Position numbers and translations under genes: made by a program. Source: Polyodon spathula (taxonomy: Eukaryota; Chordata; Actinopteri; Acipenseriformes; Polyodontidae). From it: 64,000 bases of DNA. Positions 1-55,375 of this stretch are shown here, one piece after another. Below the pieces are notes generated by a model. That model was not told where the DNA came from. It worked only from the letters and a program-made list of their open reading frames with translations, and ran no database searches. The stretch is taken from the NCBI RefSeq assembly GCF_017654505.1, contig NC_054536.1, positions 29,463,970-29,527,969 on the forward strand, read 5' to 3'. Every line of letters begins with the position of its first letter. Within the stretch, counting starts at the first letter, position 1.

Positions 1-382
1 GCCTCTAGAACCTGTGTGCTGACAACTTCACTCTGATAGTAAGGCCCAAAGTTAGTCAGATTTATATTGGGCAGGGCTGGCCTAATTCAGGCCTGATTTG
101 TTAACCAAAGTATTCAAACAACTGACCTTAATTATCCCTTTAATGGGGTTGAGTTAACTAGGGGGGCAATAACTTTTTCATACCTGAAGATTGCATGTTT
201 GATTACCTTGCACACCAAACAAATGAAAGAAGCACCAAACTTTGGGGTCATTTTTTCTGTCAGACTCCCTCTATATACTACTACAACAACCCACAAAAAG
301 ATCTGACTAAATTCAATGTGAAAAATGTGCAAAAATGCAGAAAATCAGACAGGGGGCAAATACTTTTTCATCACGGTACTGT
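1..382. mobile_element. Tc1/mariner-type transposon, terminal fragment with IR/DR ends
   Basis: Two direct repeats of the transposase-binding kind, ggggggcaataactttttca (161-180) and agggggcaaatactttttca (351-370), lie about 190 bp apart. The outer one is followed by a tcacggtactgt terminus. This is the IR/DR layout of fish Tc1 elements. The transposase gene would be left of the window. The terminus abuts a TG/TA microsatellite. Confidence 0.75.
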
Positions 383-391
383 GTGTGTGTC

Positions 392-422
<31 letters not shown>

Positions 423-440
423 TGTGTGTGTGTGTATGTA

Positions 441-502
<62 letters not shown>

Positions 503-517
503 TGTGTGTATGTATGT
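383..517. repeat. TG/TA microsatellite
   Basis: Compound (TG)n(TA)n(TG)n(TA)n tract beginning directly at the Tc1 terminus. Apparent reading frames through it are repeat artefacts. Confidence 0.95.
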
Positions 518-625
518 CTGGAAATGTCATTAAAATAAGCTACACTGTTTTAATGATTATTATTTATATTAATAAGATACTAATGTGTGTGTATATATAT
601 ATTAAAAAAATAATAATCATCATGA

Positions 626-720
626 TAGGGTGCAGTGTAACATACAAGCACTGCTTCATCCCACTCAAGCTGCTCTGTCCTCTGCTGGAGTGGATATCAA
701 CTTGTGTCTCATAGCACCCT
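626..720. mobile_element. Short palindromic MITE-like element, copy 1
   Basis: Ends are near-inverted: agggtgcagtgtaacatacaa at the left, and cttgtgtctcatagcaccct at the right. The right half is related to sequence at 54390-54430. It looks like a small hairpin MITE; the class is unknown. Confidence 0.5.
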
Positions 721-1196
721 GTATTATATTCTGTATATGTCTGATGTGTCATAAAAGGGCAGCACCTTTTCCATGTTTTCCAGTACTTTGTTAAACCTTA
801 GATTCTGTATAGATAGCTGCCCAGTTAGGACATTGTCAGCATGTTGATCCGAGTTCAGATTTTAAGTTCAAGTTCAAATCTGTATACAAAAAGCAGAACT
901 CTGAAGACAGTAATGTTAATATTCTTCTCTGCAATCTTGCAGTCATACTTTCATTCATTCATCCTTAACTTCAGAACGCTCGGTCGGAATTCTAAGGTAA
1001 AACTATAAGAAACTAATTCAAGTAGAGAAACTCTTCGGCTAGCCGTCTACTTTTGATGGTCTTACCTTTCATTCATATACTGCAATGAGTGTCCTGGTGC
1101 TATCTTGAACAGGCTGTTGTGTGCAGCATTGCTGTGGGAAGCAGAGTGGTCAGTGAGTCCTCTTAATTGAACCTGTGTAGGTCTATAAACAGTCAG
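721..1196 (+). other. ptpn3 intron, nothing recognised
   Basis: AT-rich sequence between the MITE-like element and the first exon. No ORF, RNA gene or repeat was recognised. Confidence 0.6.
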
Positions 1197-43667
<42,471 letters not shown>

Positions 43668-45735
43668 TGCTGATACTGATGAAGAAGCATCAGCAGCAGC
43701 AGACTGGAGGATTAATCACTACTCCTGTGAATTTCAATCAGAGAGCAGCGTCCACAGTGATTCCAGTTTCCATCGGGTATCAGCAACAGAAAGAGAGAGA
43801 CGGGGTTGATGACGTCTCGGCACATTTTAAACTGTGGCACTTTTAAACACATTGGGACGATCACTACTAAAGTATATATTTTCATAAGTGTCTTGTAAGG
43901 TTGTTTTGTTTTTTGTTTCTTTTTTTGCTTACCTGTCAAATAATATCTTTTTTTTTTTTGTACTACCTTAAAGTATCTGACTGCTGTTGTCACAGTGTTA
44001 ATTGTTGGTCAGTCCGTTTGTTTATGGGTGAGAAGAAAATAACTGTCTAACGTGGGGGGGGGGGGGGTTGGATGTTTAAAAATATGTAGTTACAGAACTT
44101 TTATAACAAAGCACTGCTGCTGTCCTTTAAAAAAAAAAAAAAAAAAAAAAAAAACACTGATTACTGCTTGAGTCAAGTACTATTTAAGGTCCTGTGTTAT
44201 TATAACCTATGTTTGTGAATCAAGTTGGATATACCATAATATATATATATATATATATATAGTATATATATAATATATACATACAATATAAAAATTCTAC
44301 TGTATTCTTCATTTTGGACATTTTATCTTTAGTCTTCTACTTTATACTGCTGAAGACATAATGCTGCTACGCAGAATTTGAATTAGGTCTGCAGTTTATT
44401 ATCTTTTAAAGATGGTAATTTTCTTGCTTCTGCTGCTGAAATAGAAGCTTAAGCTTTTGACCCTAATGGTGAGGAGAAAATGTAAAACTAATGGTTGTTA
44501 ATTTGTCTTTTTTTTTATTATTTACTGGCAAGGGTAGTGTTCAATATACGAAGTGGGGAAAACGGTACAAAGCACCTGTCTGTCCAGTCCTCCCCTCTGG
44601 TGACACCTGACCTGTCCTCACTGTACCAAGCCCCTAAATCTAAATGGTTCCATCTAGAGCTGGACCAGTAACCCGTATGTGGAAAGCATAAAATTGAAAT
44701 GCTGATATGCAGACACTTCTGAGCAAAACTTTTTATTGTGTGCATTTTTCCCTTCTGAAAAAAAATTGATGATGATGATTTGGAGTAAATAACTTTGAGA
44801 TCTGGCCCTATGTTAATTCCTGATGGGGCAGACTAATATTTCAATGTACATAAGTACCCTGTCTTTATACAAAACCCTTTATTTTATACATATGTACAGA
44901 AAGCTTGTGCTGCAATTTATTGCCAAAAAATTAACTAGAGAGCTTGACAAATAGGTTACCAAATCAATTACTGTATTGTTTTGTTAAAAAATCTAGTGAA
45001 AAGAGGGGGAGAGAATTCTACTTTTTAAATGTATGCTTATATTGTTTCCTCTGTGTATCTCTATCTACCTTCACCTCTCTTCCCTAATACTGCGCTCATG
45101 GTGATTGTGCGAGTGCTTTGTGTATGTGGTTACACGAGGTAGACTGTTGGAAACTCTTGACTGATAATCAAACATTTGGGGACCCACTGGAGGAACTCCA
45201 GAGTTCAAACTTTCTGTAAGTTTCAGAAGTTCTCTGTATGAATATATAGGGCATGCTTACTATACTTTTGCTCCAGTGCAAATTATTTAAATAGGAATAA
45301 AAGCTGTTACTGAATCCATATTATAGATCATCTCTAACTCATATCTCACTGAAAGGATTTATGGTTTTTAACACAAGCATAAACTTCAAACTGGTCAAAA
45401 TGGGCAGAAAAAGTTCTATGAATGTCAAACTACTGTAATTAAATTCAGTTAAAGTTGAATGAAAAACTGAAGGGCTCTTGTTTGCACAGAGTGTGTTTTT
45501 GTTTTTGTTGTTTTGCACTGGTGCAAAGCCTTTTTCTTTTACAAGCAATTTACTGTAGGTACTCCCTTTTTGTCTTGCACGCAGTCACAATCCAGATGCA
45601 CAATGAGTCTAAAAGCGGACTGCATCAAAAGGCTTTAGGCTTCTTGGTATTTATGGTAGTGCAATGCAAACAATACATATCGGGTTTGTATTGTATTAAG
45701 CAAGTAAATAAATATAATTGAACAAATAATGTAGA
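43668..45735 (+). other. ptpn3: ptpn3 3' untranslated region (probable)
   Basis: Non-coding sequence continuing the last exon. It starts with a short CAG run (about 43691-43700) and contains a G run (about 44051-44067), an A run (about 44129-44154) and a TA microsatellite (about 44239-44277). The end is placed just past the AATAAA at 45707-45712, which is followed by TG-rich sequence. The 3' end is inferred and not confirmed. Confidence 0.5.
45707..45712 (+). promoter_or_regulatory. Candidate polyadenylation signal AATAAA for ptpn3
   Basis: An exact AATAAA about 2.0 kb past the stop, followed within 30-60 nt by a TG-rich stretch (around gtagatttgtgttttgtttt) that fits a downstream element. 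An earlier AATAAA at 45296-45301 and an ATTAAA near 46003 are alternatives. Confidence 0.4.
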
Positions 45736-48700
45736 TGTATTGATTCGTATTGAATGTAGATTTGTGTTTTGTTTTATAATACTGATGTTCCTCTGGAGAG
45801 CTTGAGGTCTTCTATTGTATCTATTTTTCAGCATATCCTATTTACAATCTATGTGGTCGACTGCATGAATTAGAAGCTTCAGTAAAGGCTTGGGGAGAGG
45901 GGGTGGTGACCAAGGGGGAACATATTGTATTGTAAATTGAATAGCATAGTTGTAAATACTGTATAATACTGTATGGAAGAAGAATATATCTCCGATTTAT
46001 AAATTAAAGTACAACTTATTATAAGTGGTGTATTTGAATTTGTGGTTTGGTGGAAAGTGATGTTTTGCCAAACTGTTTAAGGGGTTAACTCGTAAGATGT
46101 TGCTATTGAACAATAGACTTTGATTGTGGGAAGTTGGGGGGGGGGGGATTATATTACATATTTGTGCTAATCAGGATTGTTACTAAATTACTCTCATCAA
46201 CACAACTACTATTATTTTTCCTTTGCTTTATCTTGTATGAAGCTTCATTCACATACTGTGATCAGCACAAATCTTGGAATACCTTAATTACTGTAAGGGT
46301 CCTCAAAACAAAATACACTCAGTTCGTGCACTTCTTGTGCAGCAGTTATTAGCACTCCACACGGACTTAGGCGTAGCACAGAAAGTGAGAGAGTGCGAGG
46401 CTCAGGTGTGGTCCTTCTTGTTGCACAGGAAGTTAATTATTGAGTAAAGGAAAGTCTAAGTCGATGAAACGAAAGTCTGAAGAAAAATGAGGGACTTGTG
46501 AGAATGAAGACATACTAAAGACAAAATGTCAAATAGCTCAATATCTACACAGAGGATACACACAGCCCTCTTTCCTCTACAAGCCTCTATCTCCAAGAAA
46601 ATAGTTTTCTGCTTATAATTTGAGTCTGAATTTATGCTGCAGTTCTGTGTCATGCAACTTTGCTTTGTGCCATAACTATTGCCAATAAAAATAGTCCAAT
46701 ATTTCAAAAAGCTCATACAGCTGTTCAGTGATTTATTCTGCTGGACAGTTCTGTGAACTTTTCAGCAAAAAAGGTGTTTGCTTCATTGTATTCTTGTATT
46801 TACACTGTCAAGCCACAATTTAATTTCAAAGCTGTCACTGGGTCCATATTCATAGATGTCTAACTTGTACCTTATTGAAAGATGTGTGATTTGTTATTTA
46901 GCAATACACTTCATTATAATTTGATTATGCAGCTCATTTTGAAAGACACTCCTCATTAACTGTGCAACCTGCTTGGGCATTTTGAGTAGTCATTTGTTTT
47001 ATTAAATAGGGTGATTTTTGGCTCGGGAACAATCTACGAATAACATGAATGTTGGACTGCCTTGTAACCATTAGGCACTCCAAGATTCATGCTATTCAGG
47101 GGTATTTAAAACCAGCTGTAAATGCACCATACAATTTAAACACTGCAAAGAAAACAAATAATGTAATATTGGAAAAGATCAAGCCGTTTAAATGGATTAT
47201 TCCTAAACCCCATCACGACCAAGGTATTACGAGTGTTTAAGGGATGTCTTGGTTGTGAGGGGAAGACTCATTAATCACACTGGTGTCATGGCAATGCAGT
47301 TGGTTCAGACATGTGCTGTAGATTAAGAAGTGACTGCAGCCATGTTACACTATTAGGCCAGATTGCCGCACCATACGTGGAGATTACATTACAATGTGTC
47401 ACATTGACTCTACAGATGAGGTTTTTAAAGGATTCATTTCTACCAGTACACATACTTTAGGTCAGGTGTCGCAGTGTCGACTGATTTGAATTATACTGGT
47501 TTATTATTATGCTGTTAATTACCCTGTGCTTGGAGAGGTTACGATCGTCCATCTAAATGAGTACTTGCAAAATCTGCAAACGGATGACTTCAAATGTATT
47601 TAAATACTGCATTTCAAATGCTTTTTGATATTTGACAGCTGGTTCAGACGATAGAGAAAATATGTTGATACTTTGGGATAGTTGGTAAGAGCTGTCACTT
47701 TTTTTTTTTGTCTTCAGTTGATTTTTTTTAAACTGCATTACAAGTAACGGGAATTAGTAGAAGTGCTGCAGCATCGATTCATGCATGTGTAGGGACGGAG
47801 GAGAAGGTTTTGTTTAGACAAAGCCCCCACCCCCTTCAAAGAACGTTTAAATCCAAATCACTTACATAAAAGCATAAATAACAGTAGGCAATATGATGGA
47901 TTCAAAAATAACATCTCAAACTATAGTATAATTAGCTAATCATTGTCACTAACTTTGTATTCGTTACGCAGTCATTCATGTGTTAGATATTAAAAGACCC
48001 ACTGAGGGGCCCACAAGGAGGAGACAAATGAACACCTGCTTGAATTAGAATTACCAGATTTGCATGCAATACTGACAGTAATGGCAGCAAGAATGTATGC
48101 TAAAGCTTTAAGATCACTGTTGATTGAGGATCTGACTTTGCTGTGTATTATTTTTCATTATCAACTGTAATTCCTTCTCAATTTAAGAAAACAGATTGTT
48201 TTCCCCTATAAGATGTACTGTATGTACACTATGACTACTATGCAGTGTGTTTTTCTTCTTTCTGGCTTTTGCTGTCTTCCAGACAATATTAACATGTGTT
48301 CTCCCACTTGCACCCTTGGGAACAGAACAACGAACTGTCTGGACTTCAGTCCTTTTCAGCAGTAAAGATGATTCAATTGCAAATATGTCCTTGACTCATC
48401 TTCAGCTAACCACAGTTAAATAAAAACACACCTGTTAATTTAAGTGCCAAAAATTGTTTGAAATGAGGTAATAAAGTATATGTGTGGTATGCCATAATAA
48501 CAATACCCTTTAATTGTTTCACTAAGAAGTTGATTAGATGAACCTTCAACCTGGTAAGACGCAGGTGTTTTTATTTTGAGAGCATTTGACAGTCCTAGGA
48601 AATCCATGTAGATTGTTTCCTTTGGTTATCTCGGGATTGCTCCTAAACATAAATGGTTTATGTAATCTGTTTAGATTTTTTGATACTGTAAAATGCTGTG

Positions 48701-49600
48701 GTTTATCAGGGTATAGGTGCATCAAATCAGAACCGATGTGCATAGACAATGTGACCCCTCGGTGAGGACTAGATCGACACAGACTGAGAAAACAAAGAGA
48801 GCCTGTCCTAATAAAACTTCAAATTGAACCAAGACCATGGACGGCTAGCTGGTTGCATGGACAGGTGATATATATATAATTAGTTATAGGATTTGAGATG
48901 GAAAATGCCTCCTTAAAGAAATTTTTGTCCTCAAGGTCTGAACAGAAAAAAAGAAAACTAATTAATTAAACTGTTTAATACCTACTGTATGAAATAACAT
49001 GTGGAAGTGATCAGACATTTCTCCCCCTTGTGAATTCTTCATTGCTTGGCCCACAAAGGTGGAGAACGCTGCAAAACCATTTAATTTCCTTGCCTTTCTG
49101 CATCGCTACGGTTTTTAAGCAAACAAAACTTGTTTTATCTGTGTCTGTACAGTTTCTCCCTTGAGCATTGTTCAATGTCACTGTAAAGATGTGTATGCAA
49201 ATAGGAAGAATAAGAATAAAGATTAATGATAAATTGTGAGAGAATTAGCTTATTGATTTTGTATATTGAAAAATACCAGCTAATCTGTCCAAAATACGTA
49301 ATGAAAAGTTACATTTATTGTTTGACAATGTTAACTTTTTTTTTTTTTTTTTTTCTGGATGAATGTAACATTTTTGTAGATTTCTATAATGGTTTAAAAA
49401 TAGTAAATAATAATGACAACAAATTATGTTGATAATATTGACCTTTTATATTATATAATCTCTTGGGTTATGGAACTGAATTGTACATTCTTCAGACAAA
49501 GCCTGCTTAGGCTAGTGAATTTGACAGAAATTAGTTCTTAATAACCTGGTTTAGTTAGTAAGTGGTTCAAATAAAGCATTGTTTTGAAATTATTTGTCTT
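45736..49600. other. Downstream intergenic DNA, nothing recognised
   Basis: AT-rich sequence with a G-run (46136-46147) and T-runs (49328-49353 region). No exon-like or repeat-like segment was recognised on either strand. Confidence 0.5.
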
Positions 49601-50180
49601 AATGTGGTGCTAATTACCTTTTTGCTTACCCAGTGTACCATAGCAGGCTGACAACGTGTAGCTATTACAACTTTTGGCGTAGTGGGTAAGGCACGCCTGA
49701 GCCCTTTGAAATATCACAGCCAGACACAAAACTGCAGCTTTAAGCGCTTTTTGGGCAGTTTTAAAACTCTTCAAACAAACAAACCCAAAAACACCCAAAC
49801 ACTTCTATCCTGGTGTGCTCTTTCACTTTCTTCACCTCTTCTCTCTACTCTGCTCTCAACAAACAAACCTCTTTGTTCTCCTTTTATACCATGTGGCCAG
49901 GGGATGATTGACAATTCAATCAACCACCACCTGGCCACATTCCAGATTCTACCATTTACTCTCAATCAGACAATGCATCGTTCAATCAAACGATCAACAA
50001 CCATATGACTGTGCAAACGGTGGCCATCTTGGGTTACAGACTGTCCCTTTACCAAGAAGGCTGCCAGCCACCAAACTCTCCCTCACACACACACACACAC
50101 ATAGAGAGAGGCTTGTGCTGTGTCATACAGCCCATTCCAGTCCAGGACCTTATTCCAGTCCTGATTTGTTTGATTGAACA
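49600..50180 (-). mobile_element. Candidate solo LTR (minus strand) with a hairpin
   Basis: Read on the minus strand it has a TATA-like gtataaaagg (about 49880-49889) downstream of a perfect inverted repeat atgtggccag/ctggccacat (49891-49900 and 49931-49940) with an inner tgattga/tcaatca pair. The layout resembles a retroelement LTR promoter, but no TG/CA ends or target duplication were fixed. Confidence 0.3.
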
Positions 50181-51114
50181 TTCCTAACATCGATTTAAAC
50201 AATGAAGAAACGGGTTGAACAAGGTTCTGGTCTGGTCTACACTACAGGAGCAACGGATGTCATAGGAATAGTTGAATGGGGCTTTAACTCTATTTTCAAT
50301 TATGGAGCCCTCTCTGTTGTAACCTCGTCATCCATCATACCTTCCATCCAGTAAACATGAACTGCAGCAGCCATGGTCAGTGCAGCTGGGGTTGTTTAAA
50401 ATGATAGTTTAAACAACTTCAGTGTTCTCTGTTGTTTAGCAAACAACCTATTTAAAAGGGTTAGATTAGCTATTAGATTACCATATGTATTCAGAAACCC
50501 TGAAAAGAAATGAAATAACATAGGAACAGCTGAGGAGTAGTCATATAAATGGAGCAATTGCCCAACTGTTTAATAATCTATACAAGGTTGAGAGTCACTT
50601 TCAATTGAAAAGAAGAATTGAATGTGGCAAAATGAGTGCAAAGAAGACATAATGAGACACAAAGGCCTTGAGACAGAAAAAAAACTGTAGGGAATCTTAT
50701 GCTTAATTCAGTTCCATCTGTCCTTCTTGCAAGGCGTTTCTTTAAAGCATATTCTTGCTTTTGAAATACATGCACAATTAAGACAACTCGTTATTATTGC
50801 AAAGGAACAGGTCTGTGACTGCTAGGTCTTTCAAATTATATTGATTAACTATACAAAGCTGTCTAAAAGAATTGGCTTCATTGGGGGGGCGGCCTGCAAT
50901 ATTAAATTAGTTCTTAGGTTATCTAACAGATTGCATAGTTTTATGTTAGATGTGTTTTTCTTATTTGCATGGTTTAATGTTGATCTACAATGTTTCTTGG
51001 TAAGGTTAAGGTAAGCTAGGGCTTCTCATTTTCTGTGTTTTCCTTTTAAAAATCCAGTTAATACCTGTTCACCTTTTGTGTATCTCAATCACAACTGAGA
51101 AACATGTTTATTAA
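50181..51114. other. Intergenic, nothing recognised
   Basis: AT-rich sequence. Small ORFs look random. Confidence 0.5.
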
Positions 51115-52620
51115 TAATAATAATAATAATAATAATATTTTTTATATAGCGCCTTTCATAAAGGATTGTCACAAAGTCATTAACAAAGCAAGGGAAGACA
51201 AGTAAAATAGCAATAAAACTAAACTCATGACCTATACAGAACTGGATACAAACTATTAACAACACTAAAAATCTAAAAGAATGCTAATTTAAATAAATGC
51301 GTTTTAAGGTGAGATTTAAAAACAGACAGGGACTTAGAAACTCGAGTCTCGAGCGGGAGTTCCACAGCCTTGGTGCACTGGACGAGAAAGCCCTATCCCT
51401 GTTCACAGCTTGGTTATGGGAACAGTTAAAAGACCAGCATCGGTGGACCGTTGAGCTCGACCAGGAGTGTAATTTAACAGTAGGCCTTAAAAGTCAACAA
51501 TAAAATGTTCTGATCAATTCGAAATTTGACCAGCAACCAGTGTAGAGATTTTAATACAGGGGTTATATGTTCACTGGAGTGGGAGTTTTTGGACTGTATT
51601 CTTTGACACCCAGGCAAGTAGGTCATTGCAGTAATCAAGTCTGGAGGAAACAAAAGCATGTACAAGTTTTTCTGCAGCAGACATTGACAAGACAGGGCAC
51701 AGTCGAACAATGATCTGAAGATGAAAGAAAGACAACTTGGTAATATTCCGAACGTGCGGCTCAAAAGTTAGACTAGGGTTAAAAGTAACCCCCAAGTTTT
51801 TCATTTTGGAACAAAACTCAGTTAGCACCCCATCAATAGTCATGTTTCGAGAACTGGATTTACGCAGTTGATGCAGAGCGCCTAATAATATAACTTCAGG
51901 CTTGCCGCTATTTAACTGCAGAAAGTGTTGTTGCATCCAGAGCTTGATGTCAGCAATACAATTTGTGAGCACAGAAATAGCCAAGTCAATATCATGTGTG
52001 GTTTGTTGATAAATCTGGGTATCATCTGCATAAATGTGAAAATTTACACTGCGACTTCGACAAATGTTACGTATCAAAGCATATATATGCTAAACAGGAT
52101 AGGTCTCAATATGAAGCCCTGGGGAACACCAGAAGAAAACAACCCAGTAGTAGAAATGAAACCACCCAAAAAGAGTAAATGCTTTCTCTCATTGAGGTAG
52201 GAATTAATCCACCCTAGGGCTGTACCAGATATGCCAAGCATGTTCTCCAGCCAGGCAAGGAGAGTATTATGGTTCACAGTGTCAAAAGCAGCACTAAGGT
52301 CCAGTAAGAAAAAAACAGAGAGGGCCCCAGAATCAGAAGCCATCAGCTGATCATTGACAACCTTGACTGAAAATAGGAACGAATGAGGAAAGTAGGAATG
52401 GGGTCTAACAGGCAAGTAGTGGGCTTCATTTGATGAACCAATTCAGTAAACTTACTGGGGGTGACATGAGTGAAATTAACCAGTGGAATGCCAGTAAAGA
52501 CATGTTGATGATAAAACAAAATAGGTTGAGCAAGGCCTTGGAATTGACATCTGATTGTCGATATAATGATTTAATTAACTTTTTTTCGGTGAAACAACTA
52601 AATTTAGATTTTAAATCGTA
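51115..52620 (-). mobile_element. L2-type LINE, 5'-truncated, with (TAA)n tail
   Basis: On the minus strand an RT domain in several frames: MKPTTCLLDPIPT (about 52440-52480), VFFLLDLSAAFDTVNHNTLL, SSGVPQGFILRPILFSIY, then NFHIYADDTQIYQQ with the catalytic YADD, LNSGKPEVILLG and VSSRLDYCNDLLAW. The element ends on the minus strand with gcgctatataa then a TTA/TAA microsatellite (51115-51136), the usual L2/CR1 3' end. There is an internal deletion near 52390 and several frameshifts. It is inactive. Confidence 0.92.
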
Positions 52621-53883
52621 AGTCTTACTTTTTCATTTCAAAGCAGAAGCGACTCCATATTATTAATGTAAATAGTCACGCAGAACGATTCTAATAAAGT
52701 GTATCCAGCGTAAAATACTCTTATTCATTATAGCTTTGATAAAAATGAGTCGCTTATTAATATGTTGCGATGTCGTTTTTACGTTCTGCTTGTTTATCAA
52801 AATTGAAGGCTGTGTTGAGCGGAAACAATCACACACACAGCCAGCTAGCAGGCAGACTTCACAGCCGCAATGCAAAGTGGTTAAAGACAAAGTTACACAA
52901 TGTCTTTCTTTCGAATAACAAGTGATGAAATTGCTACAAGTAACATGTAATGCATGAGAATTCAATCTGAAATGTACTAGGAATAGAATAAGAAAAGCAC
53001 AAGGGTCCACTCTAAGGAAAACAGAAGATAATATACAAAGTGCCTACTGGGAAATGAAGGTAATGAGGAACTACATAGCTCTGATTACATACTGTAGCAA
53101 ATATTGTGCAAGTCCCGTGTGCATGTGAATAAAAAGCTTGCACATATAGTCATGGAAATTTGAAGCAGAAAATCATTCATACAAATCATAAGAATGCACC
53201 TCTGCAGGAATAGAAGCACAAGCTCCTATCTGAGAACAAAAACATGCACAAACACTTTTCCTGATACTGGCCCTTTATACTGTGAAGTATCTCTAATCAA
53301 AGTGAAATCAGAGCGCACATCATCAACGCTGGGGGAATATTATCTCAGTGTTCTCAACAGTGCAATTAGTACAAAGAAGAAAAAAAAAAGTGTTCTAGAT
53401 TCTTTTTGTTATCTGCTTTTCTTGTGAGCCGATTGAATTGAGCTCAGTGTCTGGGTGGGAGTATTTGGAGAAAATGGTGCTCAACAGCAGGTGGCAATGC
53501 CCCTTTATAAACCAATCTAGACCAATATACAGTACTATGCACAGTACTATGCAAACGAGCTAGCAATGCATTATGGTACTGGGCTAAAGCATGCTAAGAA
53601 GTAAGCTGGTAAAAAACTGGTCAGTGAAATCATTGGTGGAGAGAGTGTGGCACAATATTAATTTTTAATATAGAGATATTCACATTATAGGGTTACAGGA
53701 TGGCGAACATCTGTGTACAGCGTAATACAGCCACAACTAAAAGTGAACAGACCAAGGCCTGTTTAAGAGCTAACAGTGTCAATATAACCCATACACAGAC
53801 ATGCACCCTCCTGTAACTCTATTATATACTGCTTTATTGTTAATATACAAGTTAAAAATACAGCTATATTTGTTTTCTAATCA
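52621..53883. other. Intergenic, nothing recognised
   Basis: AT-rich sequence without recognised features. Confidence 0.5.
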
Positions 53884-53960
53884 GATACCAACTGATTTAT
53901 TTACTCACTCAAGGTTAGAGCCTCCAGTAAGCTGCTCTAAACTTTCATGGAGAGGATAAC
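53884..53960. repeat. MITE-like element, copy 2 (core only)
   Basis: Nearly identical to 54321-54397: shared ctcactcaaggttagagcct, ccagtaagctgctctaaact and ttcatggagaggata. Confidence 0.8.
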
Positions 53961-54307
53961 AGTTCTAAAAATTCTGTGAAACGTCAACTTACTGTAAGAC
54001 TCACAGGTGACAATGACAACCGTGAAAAAATTTCGAGACTGCGGTGGCACGACTGTACCTCTTGTCGTCTGTGATACAGTACATGTCACAAAGAGACACT
54101 ACACAGTTCCTTTATCCCGTTTTGTTTTACACACGAGACTAAACAGTGATCTCGGACTCGTCAGATATTAACACAGTCGCCTCTTACAGAAAGATAGTCG
54201 ACGGAAAATAGACTACCTTTACTACGGTGTTATTTATCTAATACCTATACTCTTTAATACTATAAACAAAATACCTATACTGTTTATATTATACATCATT
54301 TTGTTTA

Positions 54308-54420
54308 GGGTGTTGAGTAAGATACAAGCTGATTTTTGACTCACTCAAGGTTAGAGCCTCCAGTAAGCTGCTCTAAACTTTCATGGAGAGGATATCAGCT
54401 TGTATCATATAGCACTCAAC
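54308..54420. mobile_element. MITE-like palindromic element, copy 3
   Basis: Left end agggtgttgagtaagatacaagctga; right end atcagcttgtatcatatagc then actcaac, which is its inverse. The core is shared with 53884-53960, and the right half is related to 690-735. Confidence 0.65.
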
Positions 54421-54637
54421 ATTATATTCTATATGCTATGATCTACACTATATTCTGATTAAACAATAAAACAATTCATCTGTGACAGTTTACTGTCATT
54501 TCATATATAGGACAATGTTTTATTATCTCTCTGATAATGCTCAACTCCCACAAATAGGTCACATCTCCTAATTACATTAGCTGAGAATAGATTATTTAAA
54601 CCTCCACAAAACCATCCTGATGGTCTCTTTAAAAAGT

Positions 54638-54666
<29 letters not shown>
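54638..54666. repeat. Poly-T run
   Basis: About 29 consecutive T; could be the inverted poly-A tail of a retroposon. Confidence 0.9.
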
Positions 54667-54670
<4 letters not shown>

Positions 54671-54690
54671 GACATATAGTAGCTCTATAG

Positions 54691-55137
54691 GTGTTTGTTG
54701 CAGGTCGCATGCATAACCTCCTGCTGCTGCTAGAAACACTAGAAGAAAATTATTTTGCCATGTCATTTAATATACTTTACCATACCACTCTGGTTATAAC
54801 CATTCAAGGAAACATTTGTACATGGACAACACTCTGGGCAACCAGTGGTGTACCACAGGGAACAATATTAGGTCCTCTGCTAAACAATGATTTATCTATT
54901 CTTATAGGAAGCAAACTTGTTAAATTTGAGACATGCTTCATTACACTTTGCTATGCTTTTATTATGCTAAACATTTATAAGAGATGCTACCGTCTAGTGA
55001 CAGTCTGCTACATCCCTCCTGAATCAATGCAGGCTCACAAGGGCAGGTCATGTTTGAGGTGCTGGTTTCAGACTACAAGGAGGCAACGATCTGCAAAGTC
55101 AGAAACCCATTCAGACTACTGGGTTTACTGGGGCTAA
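54691..55137 (+). pseudogene. Reverse-transcriptase fragment (LINE scrap)
   Basis: An open frame of 148 codons whose middle reads TSGVPQGTILGPLLNNDLSI (about 54843-54902), a textbook RT block (SGVPQGSxLGPxLFxxxxNDL) with a deletion before NDL. The rest of the frame is not recognisable. Too short to assign a clade. Confidence 0.65.
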
Positions 55138-55319
55138 GCTGCTCTTGAGAGTAGAAGGAGTAGAAGGCCATGTGATATATAAAAGTTAACCTGTCCATTT
55201 ATTGTACATTGAAGTGTATTAAACTTGTTGCTTGAGTCTAATATTTTTTGTGATGTTTCCATCTCGCTGTGCAACACTTCCTTGTTCCTTTTTCAAAGAA
55301 GCAGATGTAAAAAACTAAG

Positions 55320-55375
55320 TAAGTCTGAGCCCGGTCACTATAGTTGTTGGATGGGAGACATTAGGTGCTGATGCC
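55320..55375 (+). repeat. 5S rRNA-like scrap (not a functional gene)
   Basis: Contains ttggatgggagac (55347-55359) then ggtgctg (55364-55370), as in the 3' part of vertebrate 5S rRNA with internal bases missing. It could be a 5S pseudogene or a 5S-derived SINE head. Confidence 0.35.

Noticed and set aside
325..714. 129-codon ORF rich in Tyr/Ile
   Set aside because: It runs through a TG/TA microsatellite; the composition is repeat-driven and it has no homology.
43691..43705. CAG repeat in the ptpn3 3' UTR as an expansion locus
   Set aside because: Only about four units; unremarkable.
54691..55137. 148-codon ORF as a host gene
   Set aside because: The only recognisable part is an RT motif with a deletion, so it is retroelement debris.
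55320..55375. Functional 5S rRNA gene
   Set aside because: Only about 20 bases match and the A box and spacing are missing.
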